Part shown: piece after piece, positions 1 through 11,828 of the stretch
How positions within the stretch are numbered: the first letter of the stretch is position 1
How the letters are laid out: the number at the start of each line of letters is the position of its first letter
Assembly (NCBI GenBank): GCA_947179485.1
Contig: OX359245.1
Coordinates: forward strand, 22,121,067 to 22,185,066
DNA length: 64,000 nucleotides
Source of the DNA: Allacma fusca
Lineage: Eukaryota; Arthropoda; Collembola; Symphypleona; Sminthuridae
Direction: 5' to 3'
Notes under the pieces: model-generated
What the model was told of the DNA's origin: nothing
What the model saw: the letters and a program-made list of their open reading frames with translations, nothing else
Databases searched by the model: none
Program-made: the position numbers and the translations under genes

Positions 1-167
1 AGTTGTTTACAATTTGTGACTGGAAATTTTATGCCAAATTAATCGCACGGAGTTTTAAAAAAGTACAATATTCTAATGAAATCTAACACGGAAAAACACA
101 TTTAGATCATTTATCTTTTCGCGAATGTTACAATGACTTGCATTGAACAGTTCTGATATTCCAAAAG

Positions 168-542
168 GTGCTTCACTTCACAAGATGCATGTTGCTATTT
201 GAAAAGATCTTACAAGGGTTAATTTTGCATCGTGTTTCTGAAAAGCTTAAAGACCATCAACAAGGTTTTCGTAGAGGGCGTTCATTTGAAACAATCGTCC
301 AAATTGATGTTGTCAAGGGACACGCGGTGGCAGTGTTTATAGACGTTCGCAAAGCATTTGACACAATGCAACATATACCCTTATTATTGAAGCGTATATG
401 TAATTTCAAGTTGCATAATGACATTATCCGTTTGTTGTCTTATCTCCTGCAGAGATCCTATTCAATTAAAATAGGCGACAAGATCTCTAAACTCTTCAAT
501 TTCTTCTGCGGTGTACCTCAAGGAAGTATTCTTGGACGATGA
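168..542 (+). pseudogene. LINE reverse transcriptase fragment, truncated at both ends
   Basis: This is a piece of a non-LTR retrotransposon reverse transcriptase, the enzyme that copies element RNA at the target site. I see the palm motif FIDVRKAFDTMQH, carrying the first catalytic aspartate, and near the end GVPQGSILG, the classic motif before the YxDD box. The usual upstream motif is recognisable as QGFRRGRS. The YxDD motif, thumb, endonuclease and C-terminal zinc region are missing. Reading stops at the boundary with the minus-strand LINE that follows, which probably inserted here or replaced the rest. There is no plausible native start; the first codon is GTG. It is a dead fragment, and the clade (CR1/Jockey-like) is a guess. 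Confidence 0.85.
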
Positions 543-762
543 TTATTTATATTATATATTTATTTATTTATTCAATTTAAGGTCTTGTAGGCTTTCGCCC
601 ATGACCCGAGGAAATATTTGGTGTTTTGAATTGAATACATACTTGTACATGATTCTCTGGATACATTTTAGAGAATATAAATTAACATTAGTATTAGACC
701 CCCAATTTATATTGGTATAGCTAAATACCAAGTAAATGCATATAGTACATATTCCAAGTTAA

Positions 763-3700
763 TTAACTAAAATCACTTAAGAATTCTCTTCTTCTGAGAA
801 AATTGATTAGTATCTGAAGAATCTTTAACATTTCTTCACGGCTAGTTGGGTTAAAGTTCCTCCTAAATTGCTGTGCAAAGTATCGGTTCTGAAGGTTTTG
901 TTCTTGCATAGGGCAGGTTAGTAGCATATGTTCCAAAGTATCACTTGCCTGAGTATTGCAGCATTTGCATGGCTGTGGTGCGAAGCTATTTGGAAATTTG
1001 TACACATCCATTCCTATTCTAAAGTATGTTCCCGACAATTTGGCTTGAGCAAGCAAACGTTTATATCTAATTCCTACGTCAATGCTAAGGTATGTTGGAG
1101 GTATCCCAGGTATGTAGTTGAACACTTGATAAGCACTGTCTTTGCGAGTCTTTCAATTTATTTAGGTCTGTGTTGCCAATCATAGTACTGATATTCGTGA
1201 TTATTTGGGTAAAGTTCTCCTGTGGGTATGCAGAATTTTGATCGTTCCACAATTCTTCAGAATTGTGTTCCGCTAGAATTTTTCTTATCTGGGTCACCCA
1301 GTTATAATTTTCAGATTTGTAGCCACCGTCTGGATTTGTTAAGCTGTCGATTGAGCATAATGCATTGTATGTGCATTTTGGATATCTTGAGTCATCCATA
1401 TTTTGCAGTGCAATTATGTAACGTATTAGTTGACGAAGTATGTTTAACTTTGTGTGAAGCTGTCTCGTTTCAAGTCTTACCACATAACCGGGAGTTAATT
1501 TGCACATTACCAGAATTCTTTTAAAGTAGTATTGTTGGATGCTTTCTATTTCAGTTAGATAACGCAATCCCCAAATTTGAGCACAATAGAGAACGGTGGT
1601 TCTAATGCATGCAGCAAACATTTGTGAATTTTGGCATTTGATAATGTAGTAAATGTTTTACCGCATGCCGCTCTTCCTTTTGCTTGAAAGTATTGCAAGT
1701 TTTTCCTAAATATCCCCGATGAGCAGAACTTTACACCTAAGTAAACATATTCATTTACAATAACCACCCTTTGTTGTTTATATTCGAACCAAAGTATCGG
1801 AGAAAGCTTTGCACGGCTTTTGCGGAAAACAAACATTTGGGTTTTAGCAAGGTTTACCACCAGTTTTATATCCTCAAAATATTCAGTAAGCACTAAAATA
1901 TTTCGTTTCATGTCAGCAGCTGTTCTTGTCATAAGGACCATATCGTCCGCGTAGAGAAGAATTAAAATGCGCAGTGTAGGATTAATTTTTATGCCTCCAC
2001 TTCCTTTGCTTTTGAGTAATGTTTCAATATTATGTATGAAGAGTGAAAACAGTAGAGGACTCAAACTGCAACCTTGGAGCAATCCTTTTTGTATGGGTAT
2101 GGGATTCGTGGTGCCACCTTCCACTCGGACCTTGGTGCTAGCTTTTGCATAAAGATGTTGTAAGATGCGGATGATTTTGCCACTGGTTCCAATGTCGTTT
2201 AGGGTTTTCCATAGCAAATTGTGATCTATGGAAGGGAAGGCCTGTTTGAAGTCTATGAACAGAGCATATAGTTTGCCATTATTATCGTTTAAAGCGATTT
2301 GGATCGCTATATTCAGTGTATGTATATGATCAATACAGCCTCTTCCTGCTCTAAAGCCAGCTTGCGCTTCTGGAAGGAGTTTGTTGTTTTCTGCCCATTT
2401 TCTGAGCCGCCTCACAATAATGTGTGTAAATAGTTTCATGGTTGTATTAGCCAGTGCAATTGGACGGTAATTTTCAGGATTTTCAGCATCACCTTTTTTG
2501 AAAATCATACAGGTTTCGAACTCACTCATATCCGCTGGTGGTTCTTCACTAGAGAAAATTTTATTAATTGCCGTGCATAACAATTTGCCTCCGCTGGCAG
2601 GGAGAGTTTTGAGAAACTCATTTGTTATTTCATCCGGCCCTGCCGCTTTCCCATTTTTAATGTGTTTCACAGCTTCGTTAAATTCAAAGACGCTTATTTG
2701 TTGATCTAGAAATTCATGGCGCGTATCTGACATGGCTAAATATGTTGAACCCTGTTCAGCCGGGGCCATGTATGTTTCCCAGATATGTTTTTCTATAGCG
2801 TTAGGGATACTTGTGGATTTTCTAAAAAATTTAATAGATTTCCAGAACTGTGTTAAGTTTGCGGAATCGGCCACTTCTTTAATCTTGTTTTCCCAGTAAA
2901 GCTTCTTTATGAGCTGTAGTAATTTCTTGTAATTCTTTTGTTGTTGTATGTAACTGTCTCTAATCGTTGGGTCCCAATTTGTGGTTCTACAATTCTTCAA
3001 AGCATGTTGAAGGTCTTTCTTGGCTTTTATGCATTCATTATTATACCAGGCAGGATATTCATAATTATTTGTGCGCTTTGTCATTTTTGATGCTTTAGCT
3101 GCTGATAAAATTGTTTGCTTTAATAATAAGTACGGATCACTATTTACGTCACTATTTCTAATCCTATTATCAATCTCTTCCATGCATGCTTGTTTACGGT
3201 ATGGGTGCCATTTTAGTATCAAGGATTTTTCATTTGCTAGTGGTTTGTTGTTGTGCTGAATATTTGAGGGTAATTTAATAGTTAGTACTCCGCATAGATG
3301 GTCAGACTCATGCAGGTCTAAAAATTCCAAATGAGATACTTTCTCTAATGATTCGTTGTTGATGACAAAAAGATCAATTACCGAATTGGACTCTGGTCTT
3401 GTTATTTGCCCAAGAAAATCTCCATTAATTCTACCGTTAATAACTGACATGCCTATCTCCTCCAATAACAAACACAGAAGCTTGCCCCTTTCATTGATTA
3501 CGTTATCTAATGAGTCTCTTATATTTTGGATATTAGATGATTGTACGGGAAAATGTAGTGGATTCATATTACCAATTCGGGCGTTGAAATCTCCCATAAT
3601 GATTGTAGTGTCTGGGTTAAAGCTCACCGCAGCGTCATTAATTTGGAACTGTAAATTATCGAAGGAACTTTGTTGCTGCTCGGAGTTAAAATAACAATTC

Positions 3701-4076
3701 ACAATTAATATTTTAGTTGAAGTAACAGTTTCAGCAATATGGATTAACCATTGATTGCTCCTACATACTTCATACCAGTTTTTAAACATTGATTTTCGTA
3801 ACATTGTAATTAATCCTCCGCTAGCTCGTCCGTGAATTGAGAGCCTGCATGCAGGAGTTTCCAAAATTTGGAACTTGGAGAAAATTAAACATAACTTTTC
3901 GAGATCACTATTGTTTTCATGCCAAGTTTCGTTGAGGCACAGGATACTCGTTTTTTAAGATAGGTGAGGTGGGAATTTAGCAGATTCAAGATACGTTTTG
4001 CTCCCCGGCAGTTCCAGAATCCAATTTTACAATTATTTTGAATAATTGTATTTTCTGGTGTCAGGGATGGTGATTC
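763..4076 (-). pseudogene. LINE ORF2: APE endonuclease, reverse transcriptase, CCHC zinc region
   Basis: ORF2 polyprotein in at least four frame segments. The N-terminus (about 4030 to 3950) carries WNCRG, typical of the apurinic-like endonuclease, and changes frame near a run of T at 3950. The 769-codon segment 3864-1555 continues the endonuclease with GDFNARIGN (about residue 91) and SDH (about 187), then RT motifs NGKAAGPDEI, YRPIALANT, GFRAGRG, FIDFKQAFPSIDH, GLLQGCSLSP and catalytic YADD (about 638). The frame then changes to 1621-1085 (thumb and linker) and 1125-763, which ends in a CX2C...HX4C zinc motif starting CKCC. All key catalytic residues are still visible; only frameshifts inactivate it. 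The clade is uncertain. Confidence 0.9.
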
Positions 4077-4640
4077 TCAAATGATAATCGGTGTCCAATC
4101 CTTATCTTTGAAATCCAAAGTGTAAGTAATTGTTGTCCCATTCGTGTATGCTGCATACATTTTTTCATAGCGGATTTTGGTTTTCACTGTGTTGTCAGAG
4201 CCCTTTAGTTCTCTTGCCTTATCTGCAAGCTTCTTTTGTATTCGTAATTCTCGTGGCGTTTTCTCGGGGCTGATAAAAATACCCGCTAGGCCAGTTAATT
4301 GCCTGTTGTTTGCTTTTGCAGAGAGTATGGCGTATTTGTCGCGAGTGTTGTATAACGACACTACTATTGGTCTAATTCTTCCGGGCATTTTTTTACCAAT
4401 TCTTCTTACGCTATCATACCTAGTTCCTGTCAGCCCTAACTTGGTGAGTAGATTTGTAACACCCTGTTCTAATTTGGGGTACGTTTACTGCGGGTCTTCT
4501 GTCATTCCGAAAACAACGACAGATTTTTCGTTCATTTTTCGCTGGAGGTGCTCCAATTTTGTTTCTAGAGATTCAATTTTTGCTTCTTGTTCTTTCAGCT
4601 TCACCTCCACAACTGAGTCTAGCTTAAGGGTCAAATCCAT
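4077..4640 (-). pseudogene. LINE ORF1 protein (coiled coil plus RRM-like domain)
   Basis: ORF1 of the LINE encodes a predicted RNA-binding chaperone of the L1-ORF1p kind. The start chosen is the ATG at 4640, the first after an upstream in-frame stop. The first 40 or so residues form a charged heptad-like helix rich in K, E and L, then VVVFGM begins an RRM-like fold. An in-frame TAA near residue 51 breaks the frame; beyond it the reading continues through MPGRIRPIVV to a TGA at 4077-4079. ORF2 follows in the same frame with only that TGA between. RNA binding is inferred from layout, not from a diagnostic motif. Confidence 0.7.
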
Positions 4641-4690
4641 AATTAGATCCCTTTTCGAAACTGACGTTAATCATTCACGTTAGCCAGTAA

Positions 4691-5139
4691 CGTTACTATC
4701 ACTGGAGAGATATACTCTCAACTCACTATTCATGTTGACCGGTTTGAAAATTGGAGTGGATAAAAGTTGTATAAAATTAAGGGTTTGGATTTAAAAAAAC
4801 ATTAAGGCTTTCGTGGTGGCTGTTATGCTATCATACCAGCAAAAGTATACAACAAAAAGAGTATAGTTAATGTCTACAATAATCAGTGCTTCACATGGTC
4901 AGTTTTAGCATGCTTATTCCCATCCGATTCAAATAAGAATCGAAGTTCAACTTATGCTAAGCATGAGCATAAGCTCATTTAGAAATTTGATTAGTTTCCC
5001 ACAAATTATGAACGCATTGTCGACTTGGATCGCACCCACAACATTGCTGTGAACTGCTTCTCATAATCAGACGATGAGGGTTTATTAACAGTTCGAATTT
5101 TTCCCACTAATTATAATAAAGTTTGGCAAACCATAAAAT
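4691..5139. other. Non-coding stretch, nothing recognised
   Basis: I see no coding signal, repeat or element end here. It separates the LINE 5' end from the DNA-polymerase relic and may be decayed flank of that relic. Confidence 0.5.
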
Positions 5140-5440
5140 TTGTTACTATTAAATAATTTTGAGACGGTATTAACACGTTTTGCTGCAATTAACAACTTAC
5201 AGAAATTAACAGCAAATCACAACTACCATAAGAAACTGTTGTGTTTGAACTGCCTGCAGCAATTTTACAAATCAACAGATTTAGAGAATCCATCGCAGGT
5301 TTTTGTAAAATTGTTAAAACAGAAAGTTGTTTTACCACCGTGGAGGGAAGCCAGTGCTAAAGTTTAATCAATATTTAAAGCAACTAAAAGCAGGTTTTGA
5401 ACTTTATGTTGATTTCGAGTGCGTAATATTACTATTATAT
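5140..5440 (+). pseudogene. Relic of a protein-primed family B DNA polymerase (Polinton/Maverick-like)
   Basis: Two frame segments together resemble the start of the polymerase found in Polinton/Maverick-type elements. The first (to about 5356) has a zinc-finger-like CLNCLQQFY preceded by NYHKKLL, as seen just ahead of the exonuclease domain in this family. After a frame change the segment from 5357 reads LKFNQYLKQLK and then YVDFEC, matching the conserved exonuclease I motif with its D-x-E pair. Everything downstream (exonuclease II/III and polymerase motifs) is absent. Identity rests on motif order read by eye. An alternative is another animal element with a type B polymerase. An ATPase relic of similar origin lies at 11.8-12.2 kb on the opposite strand. 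Confidence 0.6.
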
Positions 5441-5718
5441 GTTGCAAGCAATCGGACTACAACACGTAAACTAAAAAAAAGGTCGGAGCTCATACCTTCA
5501 CCATAGCTTCTCAAGTGCATTAGTGAGAGATCATGGATGCTTAATCGTAGAATTTCTTTAACGTAGTTCAGATGTACTTCAGGTTTTCTACAAGCATCTA
5601 GTTGTAAGTATGATTTTTGTTTGTGTCATTTTTTATCAACATTAGTGACAATATAGTCTGGTGAAAACGAATCATGTAATTATAATTAGTATTGATATTA
5701 CTCTGTCAGTGTCGTTTC

Positions 5719-5773
5719 TTGTGGTATGGTAACTGGTATCACGCTCCGCGCTGATACCTTTACCATGCCACAA
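5719..5773. repeat. Imperfect 23-bp-arm hairpin
   Basis: The left arm TTGTGGTATGGTAA...GGTATCA pairs with the right arm TGATACC...TTACCATGCCACAA across a GC-rich loop of about 10 bases, with one mismatch and one unpaired base. It stands in otherwise structureless AT-rich DNA. It could be a transposon end or a small foldback; no CTRR end, as expected for a Helitron, follows it. Confidence 0.6.
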
Positions 5774-6945
5774 CACCCCAACATCCAATCCTATCCTCTC
5801 CCTCTCCAAATCCCAAAACCTAACCAATCTTGTCACTTCCCTCCTATTTCCCGTCTTCTTTTCCTCTTTCCTCTTCCAGCCAGATCTATACTTATGAATG
5901 TGGACTAGATCACGTATGTACGAAGATTGAACTTAACCTAATGACTAGATTGATTTGAATCTTTGACTGCGTTGTTGTAAGCATTAATCGGATTTTTGCT
6001 TTGAAAAGCGCTTGCTTGCTCTTGTTGTTGTCTTAAACTAATTTTCTTTGGCTTAAAATGTGCCTAACTTAACTTAAATATTAGTCTTGGTGGTTGTATT
6101 TTCAATTATTTCTGGATTTAGAATTTGCTTATAAAAAGCTAAAACTACTGTACACACAAAAAGTACAGACACTTCATCATTTCCTTCACGTTTTCCGAAG
6201 GTGGGGGGATTGTCCTTTACATTCATAGAAAATCAAGATTTTCTACACAACTCTCCTTAGGTATTTCAACGACCACCTCCTTTCTCTCGGCCTCTGCTCA
6301 GGTACAAACGGTGACTTATTGTCAGAAATTATTAGTAATATTAAATATTAATCAAACTATGCACATAAATGAATGAAAAGGATAATACACTATTTTTCAA
6401 TTGAACGTTTTGCAACATAGCCCTCATCATCCCGGACCTTTCATAACCCATAAAATATTAATTATTCCTGAATTTGCCCATAGTAACCATTGTTTTGTTT
6501 TCCACTCAGCAAACTCCTTTCATCAACACATACATCCGTGTCTTAATATCATAACTCTGGATTTTCAGTTGCCTACTCTAAGCCAAGTGGGTGGTATCAG
6601 GTTTAATTATTATTTATTATTTCTTGGATTTTAATTAACAGAACTAATTCATACGTACACATTTACACCGTGGTCATATTAAAGTTAGCATCCACCCTCG
6701 CAATTACAATAATAAAATTATTAAATATTGCAATTATTTCAATTTGACTATCTGACTCGAATATAATTATTATGGCGTACAATATTTTGGTATCAAAAAT
6801 CTTTAAGGATCTCCTTACTTAGGATGGCAAATCCTCAGCCCAAACATGGTTGTCCATGTTTCTCGTCATTTCCAAGGTTATCTCTGAAAAACATGATTAG
6901 GGAGAAACTATAACCAGGGGGCCCCCTGGTTACCCTCTGCAGTCT
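5774..6945. other. Long non-coding stretch
   Basis: No convincing gene. The short frames here lack motifs and have biased composition. About 100 bp before 6946 there may be decayed integrase sequence belonging to the following relic, but stops and frame changes prevent a firm call. Confidence 0.45.
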
Positions 6946-8366
6946 TTGCACACAATACCACACAAAACTGTATTTCTAAATTCTCCCCGTATTTCCTAAT
7001 GCATGATAGAGATGGTACTTTACCATGCGACAAAATACATGTTTCCCTCCTTATTATGGCGTTACAATAATATTAACGAGATCCCAATTTGTAAACGAGT
7101 TCATTTTACTTCTCAGATATCATGTAAGAATTCGGATGAATACAGACAAAAATCTAAACTAGTTTATGATGTTTCCCATACCCCAATAGAATTTTCCTTA
7201 TCTGAATTAGTCTTACTTGCAGAATTCCAGAGAAAGTCAGGTTTCATAGATAAGCTTCTACTGGCTTGGAAAGGTCCCTGTATTGCCGTAAAGAAAATAA
7301 ACCAAGTAACTTATTTAGTTCAAGATAAGTGTCCCTTTTCCTTACGTAAAATTCGTAAAATCCATGTTCAACATTTAAAACAGTTTATGCAATGGGATTT
7401 AACTCCACCACCCAGTCCCTCTAAAATTATCTCGTTTAAGATACGAGAACCAAAATTTTAATCACTAGAAATTATACCTCCAAATCCTTCAGAATTTACC
7501 CCAGATTTCTCTGATTATTTTTCTAGAATCTTTAAGACCCCCGAAAAACCAAAATCGTATCATAATCCTATAATTACTAAAACATCTCACTTTCCTGATT
7601 TTTCCTTTACTCCCAGACGTTGTAGTCGTAAGCCTGTTCCAAAAATTAATTTGTTTACTTTCTCTTACTTACAGATAGAATCCTTTGATGATTTAATTGA
7701 TATGGACCCGGACGTTTCCGCATCTTCTCCTGCGCTCTCGACACCTGACGAAAAGCCTGCATCTCCATATCCTACTGAAATTCCTCCAACAACAGCTCCT
7801 ACTGAGATTATTGTGAACCCGAATTTTAGAAGTAACATGTATTTGGCTGAATCTGACTATTCACCACCTGGCTCACCGACCATTATTGACCTCCTTGACG
7901 ATCTTCCTAAAATCACATCCTTTACAAACAATAATCCTCCTTCTGATCTCTCTGCCATCCATTTTGTAACCCTCCAAATGTCCCAACTCCAACTCCCACC
8001 CGTTACTCTTCCTCTCACTAATGTTTCTATTAGAAATCCTTCCCGTAAAAAAATATGTCTCCTTCAAATTCACTCCTCCTCAACTTTATAAATCCAATAC
8101 TGTTTCCAATCCTATTCAAAAGCCAGTTCATCTTATGTCCTTAAAGTAACACCTCAGTTCTGCAAACGTCCTTTCGTTTAAGAAAGCGCTCCTGTCCCTT
8201 TTGAACGTCCGATTCCTCCTCTTTTTCCTAATGCCTATCCGGAGAGCTATATTTGCTACAGTCCATTTCTGATATTCCAGAATCTGTTCTATTGATTTTG
8301 GCTGAACACGCTGCTGAATATGGTACAGACACTGTTTTATACATGTCGAAGCTTCTGCCCTTGTAA
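6946..8366 (+). pseudogene. Ty3/gypsy integrase C-terminal half with proline-rich extension
   Basis: This relic is the end of a retrotransposon Pol. From 6946 I read FAHNTTQ...KFSPYFLMHDRD, the conserved end of the integrase core (tnTxH..tg.sP..l.yGr). After a frame change near 7050 the frame 7003-7461 carries the C-terminal module: YDVSHTPIEF, then WKGPCIAVKKINQVTYLV (GPY/F module) and IHVQHLKQF. A stop at 7459 interrupts, and the same frame then runs to 8091 as a proline- and serine-rich tail of unknown role. A last frame change gives a tail ending at the TAA at 8364-8366. The integrase catalytic core, RT and protease are missing. Confidence 0.8.
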
Positions 8367-9227
8367 TACACTACACTTGATCTTGCCTCCATGATTCATA
8401 ATAAATTATTTTTCAAATAATGGTTCATAAACTTGTAAAGTTAAACCTCGAAGTTCCAATTCATCCGATGCATAAACCCATATGCTATCAAAGTTGTGGT
8501 GCTTGATTCGAAGCAAGTTGTACCTAATTTGAAGTGAATTTAGCATACTTATCTATCTCGTAGGTTTTGTGGGATTCTGAATACACAATACGACTAACCG
8601 CTTCCGGAAGAGCCTTATGAAATTTAATTTTTACGTTACCCGGTTTTTCAAGATTCGTGCGAAACTGCTGGCTTATTAATTTCAAATGCAACAAATGTAT
8701 ACCCTTCCTTGAATTTATGCTGATCTATTATAAAACTCTTTATCACGGTAAGCAATACACATCACTAACGTTGAGATCGAGGGGTAGTGGAGTTGAACTA
8801 TTATTAACCGTTAAACTTATGTAACTTATATCATATTCATGGAAGTAGAAAGGATTCGTGTCGTAAGATCTATTAAATGCTGTGTCCGATACAAAGGCTA
8901 AATCAGTCGTAAGGAGATAGCTGACATAAACAAATTTTCATCAGTAAAAGTTTGATTTCTAGATGGGTATGTATAGAACTTTATTGGACGTTCAATTAAA
9001 AGAAACACGCCTTTATTGCTTCTTCTTAATATTTTTGATACGCTAGTTTAATGCTAAGTTACAGCGTCTGTTTTCAAATGGAAAATGTAGAATTGATAAT
9101 TTTTACTTTAGCTTTAAGAGGAAATACATTTCCAGCTGAATCTTTATATGATTTTCCACAAAGAATAAGGCATTAGGGATCCGAGTTAAGCTCAACGTAA
9201 AATCCCAGTTATTACTAGTATTGTATT
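8367..9227. other. Non-coding stretch
   Basis: AT-rich sequence without coding signals. It could hold the decayed 3' end or LTR of the gypsy relic, but I found no second copy to prove this. Confidence 0.45.
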
Positions 9228-9935
9228 TTAATTGCATGTAGAGTCAATACAAGTATTGGTTTTCACCTGGGACACTAAACAAGCGATGTACAAAGTTGAG
9301 ACAAAACAATCAAATGTGATAAAATTAGTAAAAAGGAAAGGTACCGAAATTATTACGTATATGGTTGTAAATTTACAGCCTTTTACACATTTCGCGCCAT
9401 TATCAAGTCTTTTAGTTAAAATAAATTGCGACAATGCTTTTAAGAAGGTGCTAGTGTTATTATTACCCATCCGTAGACAGACAGGTAAGCTATTCCATGA
9501 GGCACATATATACGTCATATTTCAAAAAACAAATATAGCACTATAATAAAGAATTCTTTCAGATATAGAATAAATATTAAAATGCTCATAGAGGTCAGAT
9601 AATGGTATACAATAAGTAAATATTTTACGGTTCAAGTAAACATTTAGAAGGAACTTGTTTAGGCGCATCTGAATAAGTTCTATTAGGCTATAAGAGAGTA
9701 GAGAGTTAGTTAAATGAGAGACAGTAACCAAGGTGTGATAAAACATATGCATTAACTAAAAGTCTTTTTACATCAATTGTTAAGTACCGTCGGACACGCA
9801 GAAGAGTACCCATTAACATTGAGACCTTCTTTAGAATATAGACCGCATGTAGATTAAAGTTTAGTTTTTCATCCAGAATCACGCCCAAGTATTTAAAAGA
9901 GAACGCCCGTTCAATTTGTATTTTTAGTATTAATT
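9228..9935 (-). pseudogene. LINE C-terminal relic (RT thumb and tail)
   Basis: Three overlapping frames on the minus strand together match the end of a CR1/Jockey-like ORF2. Transcription enters near 9935 with FKYLGVILDEKLNF, the conserved motif after the RT catalytic centre, then RRYLTIDVKRLLVNAYVLSHLGY. A middle part (9752-9522) is poorly conserved, and the end reads SWNSLPVCLR...STFLKALSQFIL, the common C-terminal signature. The catalytic part of the RT is absent. Several frame changes show it is an old relic. Confidence 0.75.
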
Positions 9936-10908
9936 ATTAGATATTTAGCATGTATCTGTCCTTTGTGGATACATCGATGTACAATCGGTCAATGAGCTCT
10001 ATTTTTTGGTAATTCTTAATGAGCTCCTTTCTTGGAGCATAACGTGTATTTGAATATGCACTCCTAAACTTGTCTGTATCTCCCTACCATTTAGAGCCAT
10101 TTGCATGTAAGTAAAAACTACACTACGATATTATAGACTTCTCAAGTTATGATTTACAAGGATAACAGTTATTTGAAGTGTTGATAATTTTTGAATTTGA
10201 AAATAATTCCAAATAATATCTAATAAGGTTTTTCAAACTCCACCTAATCCACTTCATTCTTGTATAAATAATATTGAATTTCCTAATTTTGAATTACGTG
10301 TGCGATAAACGAAACTATGGTCAAATGTTAAATGTGTTTTAGTTACAGTATTTTACCAGGACCTAATGATCACTGAACAAGTTTGCAGTCAGTACTGACT
10401 GAAAAACAAATTATGCTTTATATATACACTTCCATAATGAAATCATGGTGGGTCCTTCATATACAACATTTATCTTGTGTTGTCACGCAGTCAAGACAGT
10501 AGGCTATGTGGCGAGTTGTCATCAGGTATTTTGCGTCTTTTAATGCGCCAATCTTGCATAACGTTTCTACAACAACACTCAGAACACCTCAACATGCTGT
10601 AAATTATACAATTATAAATATATATGTATAGACAATGAAATGAAGTGCCTGATTAATTATTATTAAAATACCTTCTTTAAAACTTTGTACATTTTACAAT
10701 TCCTTGTCGAGCATATCATAAATTGAATCCCAGGTAAAACGCACTGTTATTTACAATAATTTTTCAATTTTATTAAATTTATTTAATAAAAGTTTTTACA
10801 TTGACAAAACACTAGTGTTATATATCGTTAAAATCATCGACGTTCTTAGAGATTCTCCTTCTCGCTTATTTAGTAATTCTTACTTTGTTGATAAGCAATA
10901 AAAGACAA
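9936..10908. other. Non-coding stretch
   Basis: AT-rich DNA with no recognisable gene, element end or repeat. Confidence 0.45.
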
Positions 10909-10910
10909 AT

Positions 10911-11006
10911 TGGAGTGTAAAGTATATATTCTTTGAAAGGGTGGTCCCCTGGCTTCCATTCAGTTAGACAAATTCCACAATATTAGCAGCATACACGATC
11001 GAGCGA
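10911..11006. repeat. Direct repeat copy 1 (about 100 bp)
   Basis: This block (GGAGTGTAAAGTATATATTC ... GAGCGAAGAGTCCA) recurs in the same orientation at about 11357-11462, roughly 85-90% identical by eye, with about 350 bp between copies. The pair could be the ends of a small element with direct terminal repeats or a local duplication. No coding sequence lies between them. Confidence 0.75.
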
Positions 11007-11356
11007 AGAGTCCAGCTCAGGCTAATAGTTCAGGTTTCATGACCTGAGAATGATCTTTCAAAGATGAAGACTCCAACCGTTTTTAACATAGCTAGGACAC
11101 CTAATTTCTTACTGCCCGTTCATACCTAGCAACCATGAGTTGAGTGCAAATTAAATCTTGACTTCATCATTAATCTACTCTCAGGAAAATTTAGCAATCC
11201 AGAAGCTTTGTTTGGTTGAGTGCTATTTGCAGATACGTTGAGTGTATATAATGATCCAGCTACATTTCCAGCTGTCTCTACTGACAACGGTGCTGTTTAG
11301 CTTTGACGATCTGTTGGTTTCTGCGAAAACGTTTTATCAGCTGGTTGTGATAAATC

Positions 11357-11462
11357 CTTTCGGAGTGTGAAATATATATTCTATGAAAGGGAGGTCCTCT
11401 GGCTTACATTCAGTTAGAAAAATTCCACAATATTAGCAGCATGCAAAATCGAGCGAAGAGTC
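11357..11462. repeat. Direct repeat copy 2 (about 100 bp)
   Basis: Second copy of the block at 10911-11006, sharing CATTCAGTTAG, CCACAATATTAGCAGCAT and GAGCGAAGAGTCCA in order. Confidence 0.75.
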
Positions 11463-11828
11463 CAAATACTTAGACTTAGACCATTTTGCGACGATGCGAC
11501 GAGGTAACGGGAGAACCCGGATCACGCCTGATTTTTCATTGAACAACAAAATCCGAAAAAGTGGCAGGAAATAAACCGCAAAATTTGTTAGCAACCTTCG
11601 GTGCTACAATGTAAATTTCCTATCTGATCCTAAGTCTGATCCTAAAAATCCTAAGTTATGTATATGTACATATATTTTAAAAGCACGAGGCATTGTACAT
11701 AGTTTTCAACTAACTATATGTAGGCTACTTGTAAAACGAATATGAGGTTGTTGGGGCTGAGACCATATATCGACCTGAATAAACTGTTATTATTATTAAA
11801 TCCTTTCGCATTTTCGGAGATAAATATG

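Larger units (their letters stand above)
555..4690 (-). mobile_element. Near full-length LINE with ORF1, ORF2 and a TAAA-rich 3' tail
   Basis: This is a non-LTR retrotransposon on the minus strand. In transcription order it has ORF1 (4640 to 4077), ORF2 (to 763), a 3' UTR of about 200 bp and an A-rich tail of AATA/TAAA repeats at about 555-580. Coding capacity is nearly complete but interrupted by one in-frame stop in ORF1 and at least three frame changes in ORF2, so it is inactive. The 5' boundary near 4690 is an estimate, because I found no target-site duplication. The tail abuts the RT fragment that ends at 542. Confidence 0.85.

Noticed and set aside
4177..4683. 168-codon plus-strand frame
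   Set aside because: Antisense of LINE ORF1, whose coiled coil and continuation are clear on the minus strand.
10911..11462. Possible small LTR element with 100-bp terminal repeats
   Set aside because: No TG/CA ends, primer site or target duplication found; kept only as a direct repeat.
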